From: Doryteuthis pealeii
Taxonomy: Eukaryota > Mollusca > Cephalopoda > Myopsida > Loliginidae
Assembly (NCBI GenBank): GCA_023376005.1
Contig: CM042151.1
Coordinates: 77,341,440 to 77,405,439 of the forward strand
Direction of reading: 5' to 3'
DNA: 64,000 nucleotides
In this document: positions 1-10,165 of the stretch, one piece after another
Numbering within the stretch: position 1 is the stretch's first letter
How the letters are laid out: each line of letters starts with the position of its first letter
Program-made: the position numbers and the translations under genes
Notes under the pieces: model-generated
Told to the model about the DNA's origin: nothing
Databases searched by the model: none
The model's input: only the letters and a program-made list of their open reading frames with translations

Positions 1-23
1 ACACAATCTCCATTATAATAAGA
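1..23 (-). mobile_element. Helitron (family H1), 5' tip only
   Basis: The reverse complement starts TCTTATTATAATGGAGATTG, the same 5' end as the complete copy at 61893-62520. It enters at base 23 and runs off the left edge of the window, so only the tip is visible. TC at the 5' end and an adjoining T fit Helitron insertion between A and T. Confidence 0.7.
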
Positions 24-543
24 TGTAGATATAAATAATTTATTTATATATCTTGATAAGTTAAAATAATTTACAATAAATCGTTTTAATTTTTTTTTTT
101 TAATGCATGTCATTATTTCTTATTAACTTTAACTTAACTAATAAAGTCATTTTAGAATTTAATAAAGATAGACGGTTCATTCAACTGTGGCATATGGAAA
201 TCTAACAGATTGAAATGGGGTTATCAAAATAATAATTAGAATTATTTATTTTATTGTCAAAAAGAACTACAATAGTTAAATTACAAAAATACTAATAGGA
301 CCTTGTACTCATTTGGTTACCTCATTTTAGGAATGACCCCATTTCTCTTTAAGAGCATACATGTCCAATAAGTAAAATGAAATTTTGGGTAACACAACAT
401 TAAACACACCCGTACCCCCAAAAAATAAATGAATAATTTTTTTTTTTTTAGTAAAAACTTGCTAGATTTAATTTTTTTGAAAATTTAAATGGCTTGGGGA
501 TAACAGGAAAGAAAAAAAAATACAGCAACTTACTTTTGTGTTG
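24..543. other. AT-rich spacer, no gene seen
   Basis: AT-rich sequence with poly-T and poly-A runs and stop codons in all frames. The last 18 bases (526-543) are the left target-site duplication of the SINE-B copy that follows. Confidence 0.6.
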
Positions 544-1110
544 TATGGTCTGTTTTGTTTTACGGCATATCAACCTCAGTGGGTTATTTAATGCCGATAA
601 AGTTGTGAAATAAATTCTTTCTTAATGCATAATAAAATTTTGTTTATAAACTCATGTTTTTCTATTTAACCCATAGATGGGATTCTAACAGGTACTACCA
701 CTCCGGGTCAGAGTGGACCAGGGAGCAATGGTGATGAAGGGGTACTCCACATTCCCCAAACCTCCAAAATTGGAACCTCACCATCAGATAGAGTTTAACG
801 TTATTCCCGGGACATGTAGACCCTCAGTCACCGCCTTCTAGCACCCATATAATAAAAAGGGTTGGGGCTTGGAAAATCATATAAGTGCTAGGGCTTGACG
901 TGACCAGCCGAGAGGGCCTCTCCGACCGCCCGTCTAGCTCAAGATAGGGCCAAAGTGGAGTATTGCAAGTCATGAACTGCTTATCCACCTGGGTTCTATC
1001 CTTAAGTATCACGGGTCGCCACCCATGGCCAACAGGTGGCCCCATTGGGGGAGTCTTACCCCTCTGAAGAGTGCAGTTGGTGCATTCTAACGCCCCACCG
1101 ATAGGGCAGG
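544..1110 (-). mobile_element. SINE-B retroposon, full length, with 18-bp target-site duplication
   Basis: A 567-bp element flanked by an exact 18-bp direct repeat, CAACTTACTTTTGTGTTG, at 526-543 and 1111-1128. Its 3' tail module (GGCATATCAAC...GGGTTATTTAATGC) is at the left, so the element is on the minus strand. The body is shared with copies at 14000-14438, 18885-19475, 19818-20260 and 21561-22136. A 5' truncated copy elsewhere keeps the tail, which fits LINE-driven retroposition. No tRNA-like A and B boxes were recognised in its head, so SINE is a working label. The open frame at 824-1045 is just repeat sequence. Confidence 0.8.
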
Positions 1111-1128
1111 CAACTTACTTTTGTGTTG

Positions 1129-1574
1129 AAGAATTCCAGCAAAGTTTGTTAGTGAAAACATTTAAGAAATCCACAAGAAAAATTTATTCTTTATTGCAAA
1201 CCAAAGATACATTTTTTTTTTTTTTTAAATTTTTAAAATAGAAAAAAAGAATCATTTTTTAACTGTTAAAAGAGAAGGATCCTTTAATTTGCATTTATAC
1301 AGGTGGCTATTTACAATGATCCTAAATAAGTTTTTTTTTTATTAATGTTCATTATATGAACTAACAATAGAATGAGAAAAAGATAAACCTACAATGGTTA
1401 TGTTTTCCACTTTTTCAAATTGACTCATTTCAATTTAAAATGCATTTTTTTTTTTTGTTACATGAATTACCTCAATCAAATTATGAGAGCATAAACACAC
1501 TTTTTGTTTGTTTATCGACTTCAAGAAAAATGATAACAATATAAATTTATATTATTTAGATTGTCCTCATCTTT
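1129..1574. other. AT-rich spacer, no gene seen
   Basis: Homopolymer-rich sequence with several poly-T tracts. No open frame of note, no recognisable repeat termini. Confidence 0.5.
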
Positions 1575-1757
1575 ATTATATTCATATATGCTGATGTGTC
1601 CTCCAATATTCTTCAGGTGTTTCTTGTTAAATAGGAGCCTTTATGGAATTATGACATGAAGGCTCCAAAGTCCAACAAGAAACACCTGAAGAAGGCTAGA
1701 GGACACATCAGCTAAAACATTGTATATATAACAATAAAGACGAGGACAACAGTCCGA
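1575..1757. mobile_element. Foldback element F1
   Basis: Inverted arms of about 75 bp. The left arm carries GTCCTCATCTTTATTAT, then TTCAGGTGTTTCTTG. The right arm carries CAAGAAACACCTGAAGAAGG and ends in CAATAAAGACGAGGAC. The same end sequence and inner CTGAAGAAGG motif recur in the elements at 3345-3540 and 30640-30960. Confidence 0.65.
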
Positions 1758-2231
1758 AAAATATAAATAATAGAAATTATCATGCCTGATCTAAAAAATT
1801 CAGACAAATGTTTATGAAGTTATTGAGTAAACAACCCCTAAATTTTAGCCCAAAAAAAAAATAAATAAATAAATAAAAAGGGGTAGTGATGCTTACATCA
1901 CAATACCCTCAGGAATTGCCTAAGTTCATCAATGGGTATTCAATTTATAGACAAAATCATTGACACATAAAATAAATCTAATTGTTAATGAGGTATATGA
2001 AAGTTAGATTTGCCTCAAAACAGCCCATGTTATTAGTGCATTTAAATTCCAGAAAATATGAGCACAAACGCGATATTAAATTGGGCAATTTTCAGAACAC
2101 CCTCCTCCAACATATGTCTGAAACTAATCATAACTTCAATTTCAATGATGCCACAATATAGCCCATATTCACAACAAAAAGACTACGACAGATTTTGAAG
2201 CCTGTGCAATTTCGCATTTGTCCTCTTTTAA

Positions 2232-2462
2232 TAATCGACATGTTTTTTCAATATATCTCCGTTTTTAGCTAAAATAGTGTTAAACAATTACAAAATACCA
2301 GGCTTCATTTAATTATTATTTAGTTATCATTCCCACTTTGTTCCCTTAATAACCGACATGTATTTATTATATCTCCGTTTCTAGTTAAATAGTGTTAAAT
2401 AATTACTAAATACCAGGCTTCATTTAATTATTTATTTAGTTATCATTCCCACTTTGTTTCCC
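2232..2462. repeat. Tandem duplication, unit about 117 bp
   Basis: Two adjacent copies, each running from a CGACATG block through ATATCTCCGTTT and TACCAGGCTTCATTTAATTA to CATTCCCACTTTGTT. They differ by a few substitutions and small indels, so the duplication is local and fairly recent. Confidence 0.8.
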
Positions 2463-2639
2463 TATGTTCTCTTAAAAATAATCTGTCCATTAATACTTTT
2501 TCTCGTCTTTTGCATTTCTTCGAGTGACGTCACGCGTCATGAGAAGTAGATCGCGACTTGCCTTTCAAAATTTAAACGCTGATTAAATACAGTTACATAA
2601 CTAAAAAGATTTTCATCTCCTGTCACATATAAAAACATC

Positions 2640-2744
2640 CATCATTTCTTCACCCAAGAACATCCTGATGAAGGTTCAATGTAACCGAAATGTTTTAAAC
2701 ATCGATTATTAAATTCATCCCAATTTCGGAATACTTGTTTTTTT

Positions 2745-2746
<2 letters not shown>
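2640..2746 (+). ncRNA. Hammerhead-ribozyme-like stem-loop, candidate
   Basis: The order is CTGATGA, a 4-bp stem (GGTT/AACC) with a six-base loop, GAAA, a 5-bp hairpin ATGTT/AACAT, then ATC followed by a short pairing back to the bases before CTGATGA (GAU with AUC, then GAA with UUC). That is the element order of a type I hammerhead. One extra A separates CTGATGA from stem II, which departs from the canonical fold and could abolish activity. Hammerheads of this kind are known in Penelope-like retroelements. The AT microsatellite follows directly. Confidence 0.35.

Positions 2747-2748
<2 letters not shown>

Positions 2749-2789
<41 letters not shown>
2749..2789. repeat. (TA)n microsatellite
   Basis: About 20 uninterrupted TA units. 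Confidence 0.95.
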
Positions 2790-2792
<3 letters not shown>

Positions 2793-2869
2793 TAAGAAAT
2801 AAAGGTTTACATAATATATGGTGTGGTTAATCTGCATACTTGTTTTAACAAAACCAGGTTTAATAAATA

Positions 2870-3083
2870 ATTACTAGGTATAATTGATCTCTAATATCAT
2901 TGTTTTATTATGCAACGTATTAAAATCAATCCTATAAATTATTTCATATAGAAACAATTAAAATATAATTAAGATAAGTAATCTTTTTATACATCTTTTT
3001 AATTTTTTCTAGTCTTTCTAACTTAATACATTTCATTATATTAAAACTTAAATACTTACACCCAGAGTGCATATTGTTGCTAG
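2870..3083 (+). mobile_element. Helitron H1, 3' end fragment
   Basis: The last 110 bases match the 3' end of the complete H1 Helitron: ATTAAAACTTAAATACTT, a decayed hairpin (CACCCAGAGTGC), then a short spacer and terminal CTAG at 3080-3083 followed by T. No 5' end is found upstream, so this is a truncated or strongly diverged copy. Confidence 0.65.
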
Positions 3084-3344
3084 TCTTAACTAACAACCTT
3101 TGTTTAGGTATAGGCTATACAGGAAAACAAAGCCTGGTCCATTTACCAAAACACTGTTCCCCAATGATACTTGCATTGGAAAAATAAGGTCCAAAAAGAG
3201 TTTGCTTATATGTTTTTTTTTAACCTGGACCAAACTAGTTTTCATATTATGGTACACAATTCTTTTTAAATTACGTTTTTTCATTGATTTTATTAATATT
3301 CATTAAAAAAGTTATTTGTCTGAAATATGGAGATGAGTCTTGAT

Positions 3345-3540
3345 GTGTATGATTTTGATTTTTCAGACTGTTGTCCTCATCTTCATTGTGGTATGTAAAA
3401 ATCACGTTTCGGACGCTATACCCTCCAGCATTCCTCAGGTGTTTCCTGCTCAGATACACAGGAAACACCAGAGGAAGGCTGAAGAATACAGTGGCCAGAA
3501 GGTTGTGATTTTACATACTACAATAAAGAGAACAGTTTTA
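3345..3540. mobile_element. Foldback element F2
   Basis: Inverted arms: TGTTGTCCTCATCTTCATTG and GTATGTAAAAATCAC at the left, GTGATTTTACATACTACAAT and AAAGAGAACAG at the right. The inner part has CAGGTGTTTCCTG facing CAGGAAACACCAGAGGAAGG. Same family as F1 and F3. Confidence 0.6.
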
Positions 3541-4170
3541 AAAAAATTTTTTAAATAAAAATTATACTCATTACAAAAGGTTTTTATCAGTTTTGGGATT
3601 TTGAAGTCAATCAGTAAATAAATAGTGTGCACATGGGCTTCCATAATTTTTTAAAAGTAATACAGGGTGTAACAAAAAAAGAAAAAAAAAGAAAAAAAAG
3701 AAAAATGTTCCCTCATGAAATGAGACAGGTGAAAATTCCACCATTGTTAATAAACCTAATTTACTGACACCTCTGAATATATGAAGCTCTAAATATGATT
3801 TTTGATTTACAAAAAAAAAAAATGATTTTAAAAGGCTTAGTCAGTCTATAAGACAGGGATCTCAAACTCAAGAAGCCAAAAGGACTATTATGTCCTGGAG
3901 GGGAGGGGGGTCACAGCAGGTCAAAAGAGAACAATACAGCTGATAGGCAGTTATTTTTCTGCCCATGAAAATGAACACACGATAGTAAACAGGAACTGGG
4001 AATAATGTAGGCAATGAATTTTCCTTAATTCTATTTTTACTTTTGATAAATTTCATTTTTCTCCTCCATTTTATTGTATTTCATGAGTAAATTGTACTCC
4101 AAACATCATTAATACAGAAAAAAAAGCAAAGTTTAATCACATTTGAAGAAATAGCAGATATAATTTCTGT

Positions 4171-4374
4171 GGTTATTTCCTATAACTCCAACCTAAAAAA
4201 CGGGAACCACTCTGAATTAATTTTATCTGTCAATTAATGTACCCATTATTTTCCCTATTAAACTAACCCTAAACACTAGTTTAATGAGAAAATAATGGGT
4301 AGATTAATTAACAAATAAATTTCAATCAGAGTGGTTCCCCCCATTTTTTTTAGGTTGGAGTTATAGGAAATAAC
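4171..4374. mobile_element. Palindromic MITE, family M1
   Basis: The ends are inverted copies: TATAACTCCAACCTAAAAAA and the reverse near 4353-4370, with GGGAACCACTCTGAAT facing its complement further in. A related copy follows at 5465-5635. Confidence 0.75.
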
Positions 4375-4870
4375 TATTTCTGTTTATTCAATCTGTGCAC
4401 AAAAAGTTTCTATGATTTTCTATTTGTATATTAATTGTCTATCATTTCAAAAACACCCTCCACACCAATACGAGTTGTTAAATCTACCTCTTCTCACATT
4501 ATAAAACAAAAATATCCCAGGTTTTGCTGTTTAAGTTAGTTTAACCTGTCACCCCTCCACTAAAATAGGCCTTTGAAATGAGTTTTCACTAACATCTAAG
4601 AAGGTATTTTTAATAGAAATTATTAATTTCTATTAAAACGAAATTTATACATTTCTAAATTTTAAAAAATATCTAAAATATTAAAAATTTTAAAAATTAA
4701 ATAATATTTAATATTTAATAAATATTTTTTTAAATTTTAAAAAATATTTAAAATATTAAAAAATTTTTTTTTAAAATTTAAAATATCAAAAATTTATACA
4801 TTTACTAAATTATTATAAACAAGTTTTCACTAACATTTAAGAAGGTATTTTTAATAGAATATAAAGTTAT

Positions 4871-5112
4871 ATCAGCAGAGTGGCCTATTGTTGGTATCAG
4901 CCAAACAGTGAGGAAGTCTATCTCCTTTTCACTAGCACTAGACCAGGGAGATTGTTTTTTTTATGCATCTGAGGTGGAGCACCACTACTACCATCAGCTC
5001 CCTAATTTACTGTACAGATCCAAGCTGTGTTACAGATGTACTGGTTGGTAAGGGTCAGTATTGAACCATGAACCTTGTGGTTCCTCACCAGATGTTCCAT
5101 CAACTGAGCTTT
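4871..5112 (-). mobile_element. SINE-A, tRNA-derived, inside the hAT-like element
   Basis: On the minus strand the head resembles a tRNA gene: an A-box-like GCTCAGTTGATGGAACATC and a B-box-like stretch ending near GGTTCATGGTTCAATACTG. The body (GAGGTGGAGC, CTCCTTTTCACTAGCACTAG on the plus strand) matches eight other copies. It is among the more diverged. Confidence 0.75.
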
Positions 5113-5464
5113 TTCAACTTTTGATTTTCAAGTGAAAGAGACTGAAATATCAAAGTATGTTCTAGCATCGTCTGGAGGAGAAACACGCTCGGGGGGTAGA
5201 GGGAAAAGTTTTAGGAAAATATGAAAATTGTTCAGCCACAGGTTTGAGACCCCATGTTCTAAGACAGACAAGAAGAAAAAAATAAATAAAAAGATACTGC
5301 AAGTGATGCCTAAAATTTTCTTAAAATTCTTTTTTGTTTTGTTTTGTTTCACTAAAATTTATTTCATTTCTGATCTAATCCAGGGGTAATAATATAAACA
5401 AATTGAAATATAGATGAAAGAAAAACTTAAGAGAAGAAAGTTAATAATTGATAATGTAATTATT

Positions 5465-5635
5465 TCCTAGAACTCCAACCTAAAAAGGGGAACCACTCTG
5501 AATGAATTTTATCTGTTAATTAATTATTTTCCACATTAAAGTAACCCTAAACGTCTTTTTTTTCTAGTAGATCAATAAATAAATAAATAATTTATCGATC
5601 AGAGTGGTTCCCCTTTTTTAGGTTAGAGTTATAGG
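5465..5635. mobile_element. Palindromic MITE, family M1, second copy
   Basis: Same ends and inner arms as 4171-4374 (CTCCAACCTAAAAAGGGGAA facing its complement), with a shorter centre. Confidence 0.75.
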
Positions 5636-5662
5636 TTGGTAACCGATAATGCTTTATCTAAG

Positions 5663-5924
5663 AAATTTGGGACCATATGACCTTTAGGCACCCCTTTTGC
5701 TTTGCTGATTCATAAGTACATTTTTTTTTCATTTATACCGTCAACGTCCGGTTGTTTGTTAGGGGTTAGGGTTATGGGTTAGTTTTATAATAAAAAAAAA
5801 AAAAAACTCTAAAAATCATCTGTTAGCAAACAACCGGATGTTGACTGTGTAAATGAAAAAAAAAATGTTCTTATGAATCAGCAAAGCAAAAGGGATGCCT
5901 AAAGGTCATATGGTCCGAAATTTG
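5663..5924. mobile_element. Palindromic MITE, family M2
   Basis: Arms of about 110 bp: GGGACCATATGACCTTTAGG and CTTTGCTGATTCATAAGTAC at the left are mirrored by GTTCTTATGAATCAGCAAAG and CCTAAAGGTCATATGGTCC at the right. The GTTAGGGGTTAGGG centre is unpaired. Confidence 0.8.
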
Positions 5925-6293
5925 AATATTAAATCAATTTACCTGTTAAAATGCTAACGAATAAACTAAATTAAATTCCATTTTCTGCCGACTTTATTTT
6001 TAACAGGTGTCTTTTATTTTGGTGTATAAAAGGAGGCGTTGTTGATTACTCTTGGTTTTCCAATTATATTACCTTTATTTAATTCTTGCTTTGGTAACAA
6101 TTTTTAAAAAAAGAAGAAAGAAATGGAATTAAAGAAAATGGCAAAATTCAGCGCTTTTTGTTAATAAAATTCCTTCCACAAGGCAAAGACAAATTTGCCA
6201 ATGTTTATTGCTGACTTTCCTATATGATCAAATTGGCTTTTATCACATCAGAGAAAATATTTAACATGAAAGGAGGAAAAGAAACAAAGAATG

Positions 6294-6652
6294 GTAATCT
6301 GAACATTAGCTACATAAATTAGAGTAACCTCCTTTGTTTCTTTCTCTTTGAGGAGGCCGTCTGTTTTGGTCAGCCATTTTCATTTCACCATAAATCTACA
6401 CTGAAAATATGAATTTGTTTGAATCAATACAACTAAATGTTTTAACACAAAAATATCATAGAATGTGCTTGTGCATTATTTGAAATTAACTTAATTGTTA
6501 TTAAGAACACATTTCATGATATTTTCGTGTTAAAACATACAGTTGTATTGATTACAGTGAAATAAAAATGGCCGACTAAAACCGACGGCATCTTCAAAGT
6601 GAAAGAAAAAAGGGGAAGTTACTCTCATTTATGTAGCTAAATTTCAGATTAT
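6294..6652. mobile_element. Palindromic MITE, family M3
   Basis: Left arm TAATCTGAACATTAGCTACA mirrored by TGTAGCTAAATTTCAGATTA at the right. Inner pairs include TGTTTTAACACAAAAATATC with its complement near 6517-6535. Arms reach about 150 bp. Confidence 0.75.
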
Positions 6653-6682
6653 CAACAGAATTATTAGAAATATAATTGTAAC

Positions 6683-6713
<31 letters not shown>

Positions 6714-6791
6714 TAACAAAAGCTGATATTTGTCAGCCATTAATATTTTTCTAAGGCCAAATTAAGTTGACTGAAAGCCCTTTCCTAATTA

Positions 6792-7357
6792 CAGGGGGTG
6801 GTCAAAAAGTAATGCCATTTTGTTTAGGACAGGTATAATTACCAACACAGGAACATGTACCATACATCAAAATGAAGCTGGTCCTCTGGGATTACATCCC
6901 TACTTTCTTTCACTGTTTCTTTCACTAATAATGTTCCACCTTCGAATGAGAGCATGCATCCCTGCCCCATAAAATTCTGTTGACTGTTCTTTGAGACACT
7001 TCTTCACTACAGATTTCACTTCCTCGTCACTGGAATAATGTTTGCCTCTCAAACTTTCTTTTATGGAGCTGAAGAGAGGCAAACATTATTCCAGTGACGA
7101 GAAAGTGAAATATGTAGTGAAGAAGTGTCTCAAAGAACAGTCAACAGAATTTTATGGGCAGGGATACATGCTCTCATTCGAAGGTAGAACATTGCTATTG
7201 AGAGAAACAGTGACTATATGAAAAATGGATATGATTCACAGAGGACCAGCTTTATTATGATGTATGATACATGTTCCTGTGTTGGTAATTATAGCTGTCT
7301 TAAACAAAATGTTCCTGTGTCCTAAACAAAATGGCATTACTTTTTGACTCACCCCTG
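6792..7357. mobile_element. Mariner-derived foldback element with TA target duplication
   Basis: Nearly the whole 566 bp is one inverted repeat. It starts CAGGGGGTGGTCAAAAAGTA and ends with the complement, between TA dinucleotides. Both arms, about 270 bp each, carry the 3' end of a mariner transposase gene and meet head to head near 7063. The left arm encodes on the minus strand (6900-7082) a 60-residue stretch with LRGKHYSSDEEVK...WLKEQ-type mariner C-terminal features (SSDEEVKSVVKK, STEFYGAGMH, LIRRWN). No catalytic residues remain, so it depends on a transposase elsewhere. Confidence 0.8.
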
Positions 7358-7486
7358 TATCACCCAGTTATCTTTCAATTCTTCTTTCATTACTAATTTT
7401 ATATAGACCCAGGAAACCATCCCAATTTCCAGTGTGAATTCACCAGGATATCTGCACAGAAAAAAAAAAAAAAAAAAAAAAAAAAA

Positions 7487-7799
7487 GGTTTGTTGTTGAA
7501 ACTTGCTTAAAAGTCCTTTGTGGCTTTCATCTACTTGTCAAGACGGCTGAAAAGTTCATAGGCTGACCAAGATACTCTCATGGAATGTGACCAAATGAGG
7601 TTTCAACATAGTACACCCACCCCCACCCCCGGCCTGTGGTCCAACACTTCTACCATCACTGTCGCAGTGCTTGGCTCTCATTGATAAAAAAATAAAAAAT
7701 TAAAAAAAATTTTTTAAAGTCATCAACAGCAGATATGACGTCATCATATGAAATTTTCAGCCTTGTATTTAGATGAGATTGGATTCACAAAGTATGAAA
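7487..7799. other. Spacer after a poly-A tract, no gene seen
   Basis: Follows an A run of about 27 bases at 7460-7486. It has a C-rich patch at 7615-7632. No open frame or repeat termini recognised. Confidence 0.5.
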
Positions 7800-8104
7800 A
7801 TACAGAAAGAAAGAAAGAAAGAATTTCAAGTGAAATCAGTAAAAAAGAAAGCAAGAAAAAGACAGAACCTTAAACAACATTGAAAAGAAAGAAAAAAAAA
7901 AAAAAAAAAAAAAAAAGAACCTCAAATGAAATTCAGTTAAAAAAAAAAAGAAGATAGAATCTAAACTAACGTTAAAAAAGAAAGTCAAATAAAAGTGACT
8001 AAAAAGAAAGTGAGAAAAAAGAAATACGGAACCTAAAAGAAAAAAAAAAAAAGAAAAAAGAAAAAAAAAAAAAACATTGAGGAAAAAAAAAAAAAAGAAA
8101 ATTA
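7800..8104. repeat. Homopurine (GAAA-rich) tract
   Basis: About 300 bases almost wholly of A and G on the plus strand. They are arranged as degenerate units with GAACCTNAAA blocks (7865, 7917, 8029) separated by long A runs. It is probably an expanded microsatellite. It would slip easily in sequencing and could form triplex DNA. Confidence 0.75.
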
Positions 8105-8194
8105 TTTTAGGCAGCCCATATGAATTAAATATGTTACATTATCTCATGAAGGTGCGCTTAGTGTTACGGTTATCGTTGTGAGAATATAAACTTG

Positions 8195-8335
8195 ACAAGG
8201 CTATTAATGGCACTAATGCCCTCTGAAATCTCTTCTCCTACCCAGCTATGGGTAAATAGTAGGGCAGACTGGATCCCTTAGCTTTGGTATAGCAACTGAT
8301 CCAGAAGGAAAACTGAATTCAAACCAGCTTGAAAA
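8195..8335 (+). mobile_element. SINE-D fragment, 5' truncated
   Basis: Shares CAGCTATGGGTAAATAG, AGGGCAGACT and TGAATTCAAACC with the better copy at 58165-58450. The tRNA-like head is missing. Confidence 0.65.
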
Positions 8336-8340
8336 ATTAA

Positions 8341-8570
8341 AGTTGGTGGAAATGGCCTATTGTCGGTATCAGTGAGTGAGCCTACCCTCTTTTTGCTAAC
8401 GCTAGACTAGGGAGATTGTTTTTGCTGAGGAAGAGCGCTACACCTACAGTTAACTCCCCATAGATCAGATTACCCAATCTGTGCTACTCATGCACTGAGT
8501 TGACAGGGACTGGTATTGAACCAGCAACCTCGATATTCCTAGGCAGGTACTATACCGACTGAACTCAACC
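8341..8570 (-). mobile_element. SINE-A, tRNA-derived
   Basis: Minus-strand copy with the tRNA-like head at the right (GTTGAGTTCAGTCGGTATAG) and the body at the left. Diverged from the 60585-60822 copy but colinear with it. Confidence 0.75.
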
Positions 8571-8728
8571 GTGCAAACGTTATTTTATATTTTTTAAATG
8601 AATAATTGTTATAATTTTTTTTATCGAGTATTTCTTTCATCTCAACTTCAGTTGCTTTTTATTAACAACTCAAGATTGTTATTCTATGGTCCCAGTGGAA
8701 AATTGTTTTTTTTTTTTTTGTTTTATGG

Positions 8729-8905
8729 CATATAAAACCCTTTTCAGGTCATTTGATGCCAAATCAAGTCATTTTTAATAAAAGAACTCAGGTTGCTTAC
8801 AGTACCTGCTGTTGCTTAAATGGTCACCCAATTAAGTATTGAACAGACTCATCATTGCCTAACTTTGGTGATCTAGCGGGAATCAGTGCTTTCCAAGAAA
8901 TGGGG
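8729..8905. repeat. Direct repeat, copy 1
   Basis: Contains GGTCATTTGATGCC, ACTCAGGTTGCTTACAGTAC and GTCACCCAATTAAGTATTGA. A copy of about 170 bp recurs at 9262-9430 on the same strand. The two copies flank a SINE-A and start with a variant of the SINE tail module. Confidence 0.8.
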
Positions 8906-9015
8906 GATCAGTTTACAAGTTGGTTATAATACCAAAATGACCCCTCACTTTATATAACTAAAAATATTTCAGGTATCTGATTTGGGTTGGTTGCTTTGTT
9001 TTACAGCATAAAAAA

Positions 9016-9259
9016 AGTAAGTAAAGTCGTTGGGGCGGACTAATGTCGGTATGAGCCATACAGCGAGGGAGTCTATCCCCTTTTCACTAGACCAAGGAGA
9101 TTGTTTTTTGGCGTATGAGGTAGAGCGCCACACCTACCATAAGTTCCTTACTTTACAGCACAGATCCCTGTGCTACTCATACGCTGAGTTGGCGTGGGCC
9201 GGTAGCGAACTAGGAACCTCGTAGTTTCTAACCGAGCGCTCTACCGACCGAACTAAACC
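9016..9259 (-). mobile_element. SINE-A, tRNA-derived, well preserved
   Basis: The minus strand reads a tRNA-like head: A-box-like TTAGTTCGGTCGGTAGAGCG and B-box-like GGTTCCTAGTTCGCTACC. A body of about 200 bp follows, ending in a T-rich tail (GACTTTACTTACTTTTTTT). The 64-residue open frame inside (9030-9224) has no meaning. Confidence 0.85.
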
Positions 9260-9261
9260 AG

Positions 9262-9430
9262 CTCTATAAAACCTTTTTCTGGTCATTTGATGCCGAATCA
9301 AATTATTTTGATAAAACAAAGAACTCAGGTTGCTTACAGTACCTGCTGTTGCTTAAGTGGTCACCCAATTAAGTATTGAACAGAGTCATAGTTGCTTAAC
9401 TTTAGTGATCTAGCAGAAACTGGTATTTTC
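9262..9430. repeat. Direct repeat, copy 2
   Basis: Second copy of 8729-8905, with the same TTGCTTACAGTACCTGCTGT and CACCCAATTAAGTATTGAAC blocks. Confidence 0.8.
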
Positions 9431-9469
9431 AGCAGGACTTGATCATAATCAGTTCAGATTGAATTGTTC

Positions 9470-9722
9470 GTTACTTTGTTTAATGGCATATCAACCATTG
9501 TGGGTTATTTAATCCCAAAGCCATCCTTGTAGAAGAACAGTAGTGGAAACCCCTTATCCCTCCAGATATGCATTAAATATAATAGCTGGAAGATAATGGG
9601 GTTCACACCTTTCCCAAGGGTATTAGTCTGAAGTGAACGTAATAGCATGACTGGAGTTCAAACCTTTTTAGTACGATGCTGCTGTCTAGCTTATTAACCA
9701 CTACGCCACAGAGATTCCACCC
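9470..9722 (-). mobile_element. SINE-C, tRNA-derived
   Basis: On the minus strand the head reads TCTGTGGCGTAGTGGTTAAT (A-box-like) and GTTTGAACTCC (B-box-like). Next comes the domain CTAATACCCTTGGGAAAGGT, then the shared tail AAATAACCCACAATGG with GATATGCCATTAAAC. The middle domain is also found in SINE-D, so the two families share more than the tail. Confidence 0.8.
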
Positions 9723-10039
9723 AGTGCGGATTTGAAATAAAGTATAAGCCCTAAGGGCTATATATAGAACGATTAGTTTCAACAGAAATTAATAAAATAA
9801 AATTTATTAAATGGTTAAATCCTGTTATTCATTAACTAGAGAGAAAAAAAAAAAAACCAAAGAAAAAAGAAACAAAAAAAAAAGTGTCAGAGGTACCAAC
9901 GATCATCTGGGAAGTGATTGACTGGCACTGCCCTTAATCTAAACACACTTACATGAAGGCACTTAAGATTCTTAGAACCTATTAGAACTTAGTATCCCAC
10001 CAATAATCCTGGGAATTGTTAATAAGATGCATTAGGACA

Positions 10040-10165
10040 TAAAGTAAAAAAGTAAACTCAGAAAGCGAGGGAATCTATACCTTTTTCACTAGCACAAGAC
10101 CAAGGAGACTTTTTTTTAATGTCTGAGGTGGAGTGCCACAGCTACCATCAGATCAATACTTGATA
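10040..10165 (-). mobile_element. SINE-A, 5' truncated
   Basis: Carries the body (CTATACCTTTTTCACTAGCA, GAGGTGGAGTGCCACAG) but not the tRNA-like head, as expected of an incomplete retroposition. Confidence 0.65.

Larger units (their letters stand above)
3854..5256. mobile_element. hAT-like non-autonomous DNA transposon (composite)
   Basis: The left end reads CAGGGATCTCAAACTC. The right end, reverse complemented, reads CATGGGGTCTCAAACC. This pairing is typical of hAT terminal inverted repeats. Flanking octamers CTATAAGA and TTCTAAGA agree at 6 of 8 positions, as expected for an aged 8-bp hAT duplication. No transposase frame is present. A palindromic MITE (4171-4374) and a SINE-A (4871-5112) lie inside, so much of the 1.4 kb was added later. 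Confidence 0.5.
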
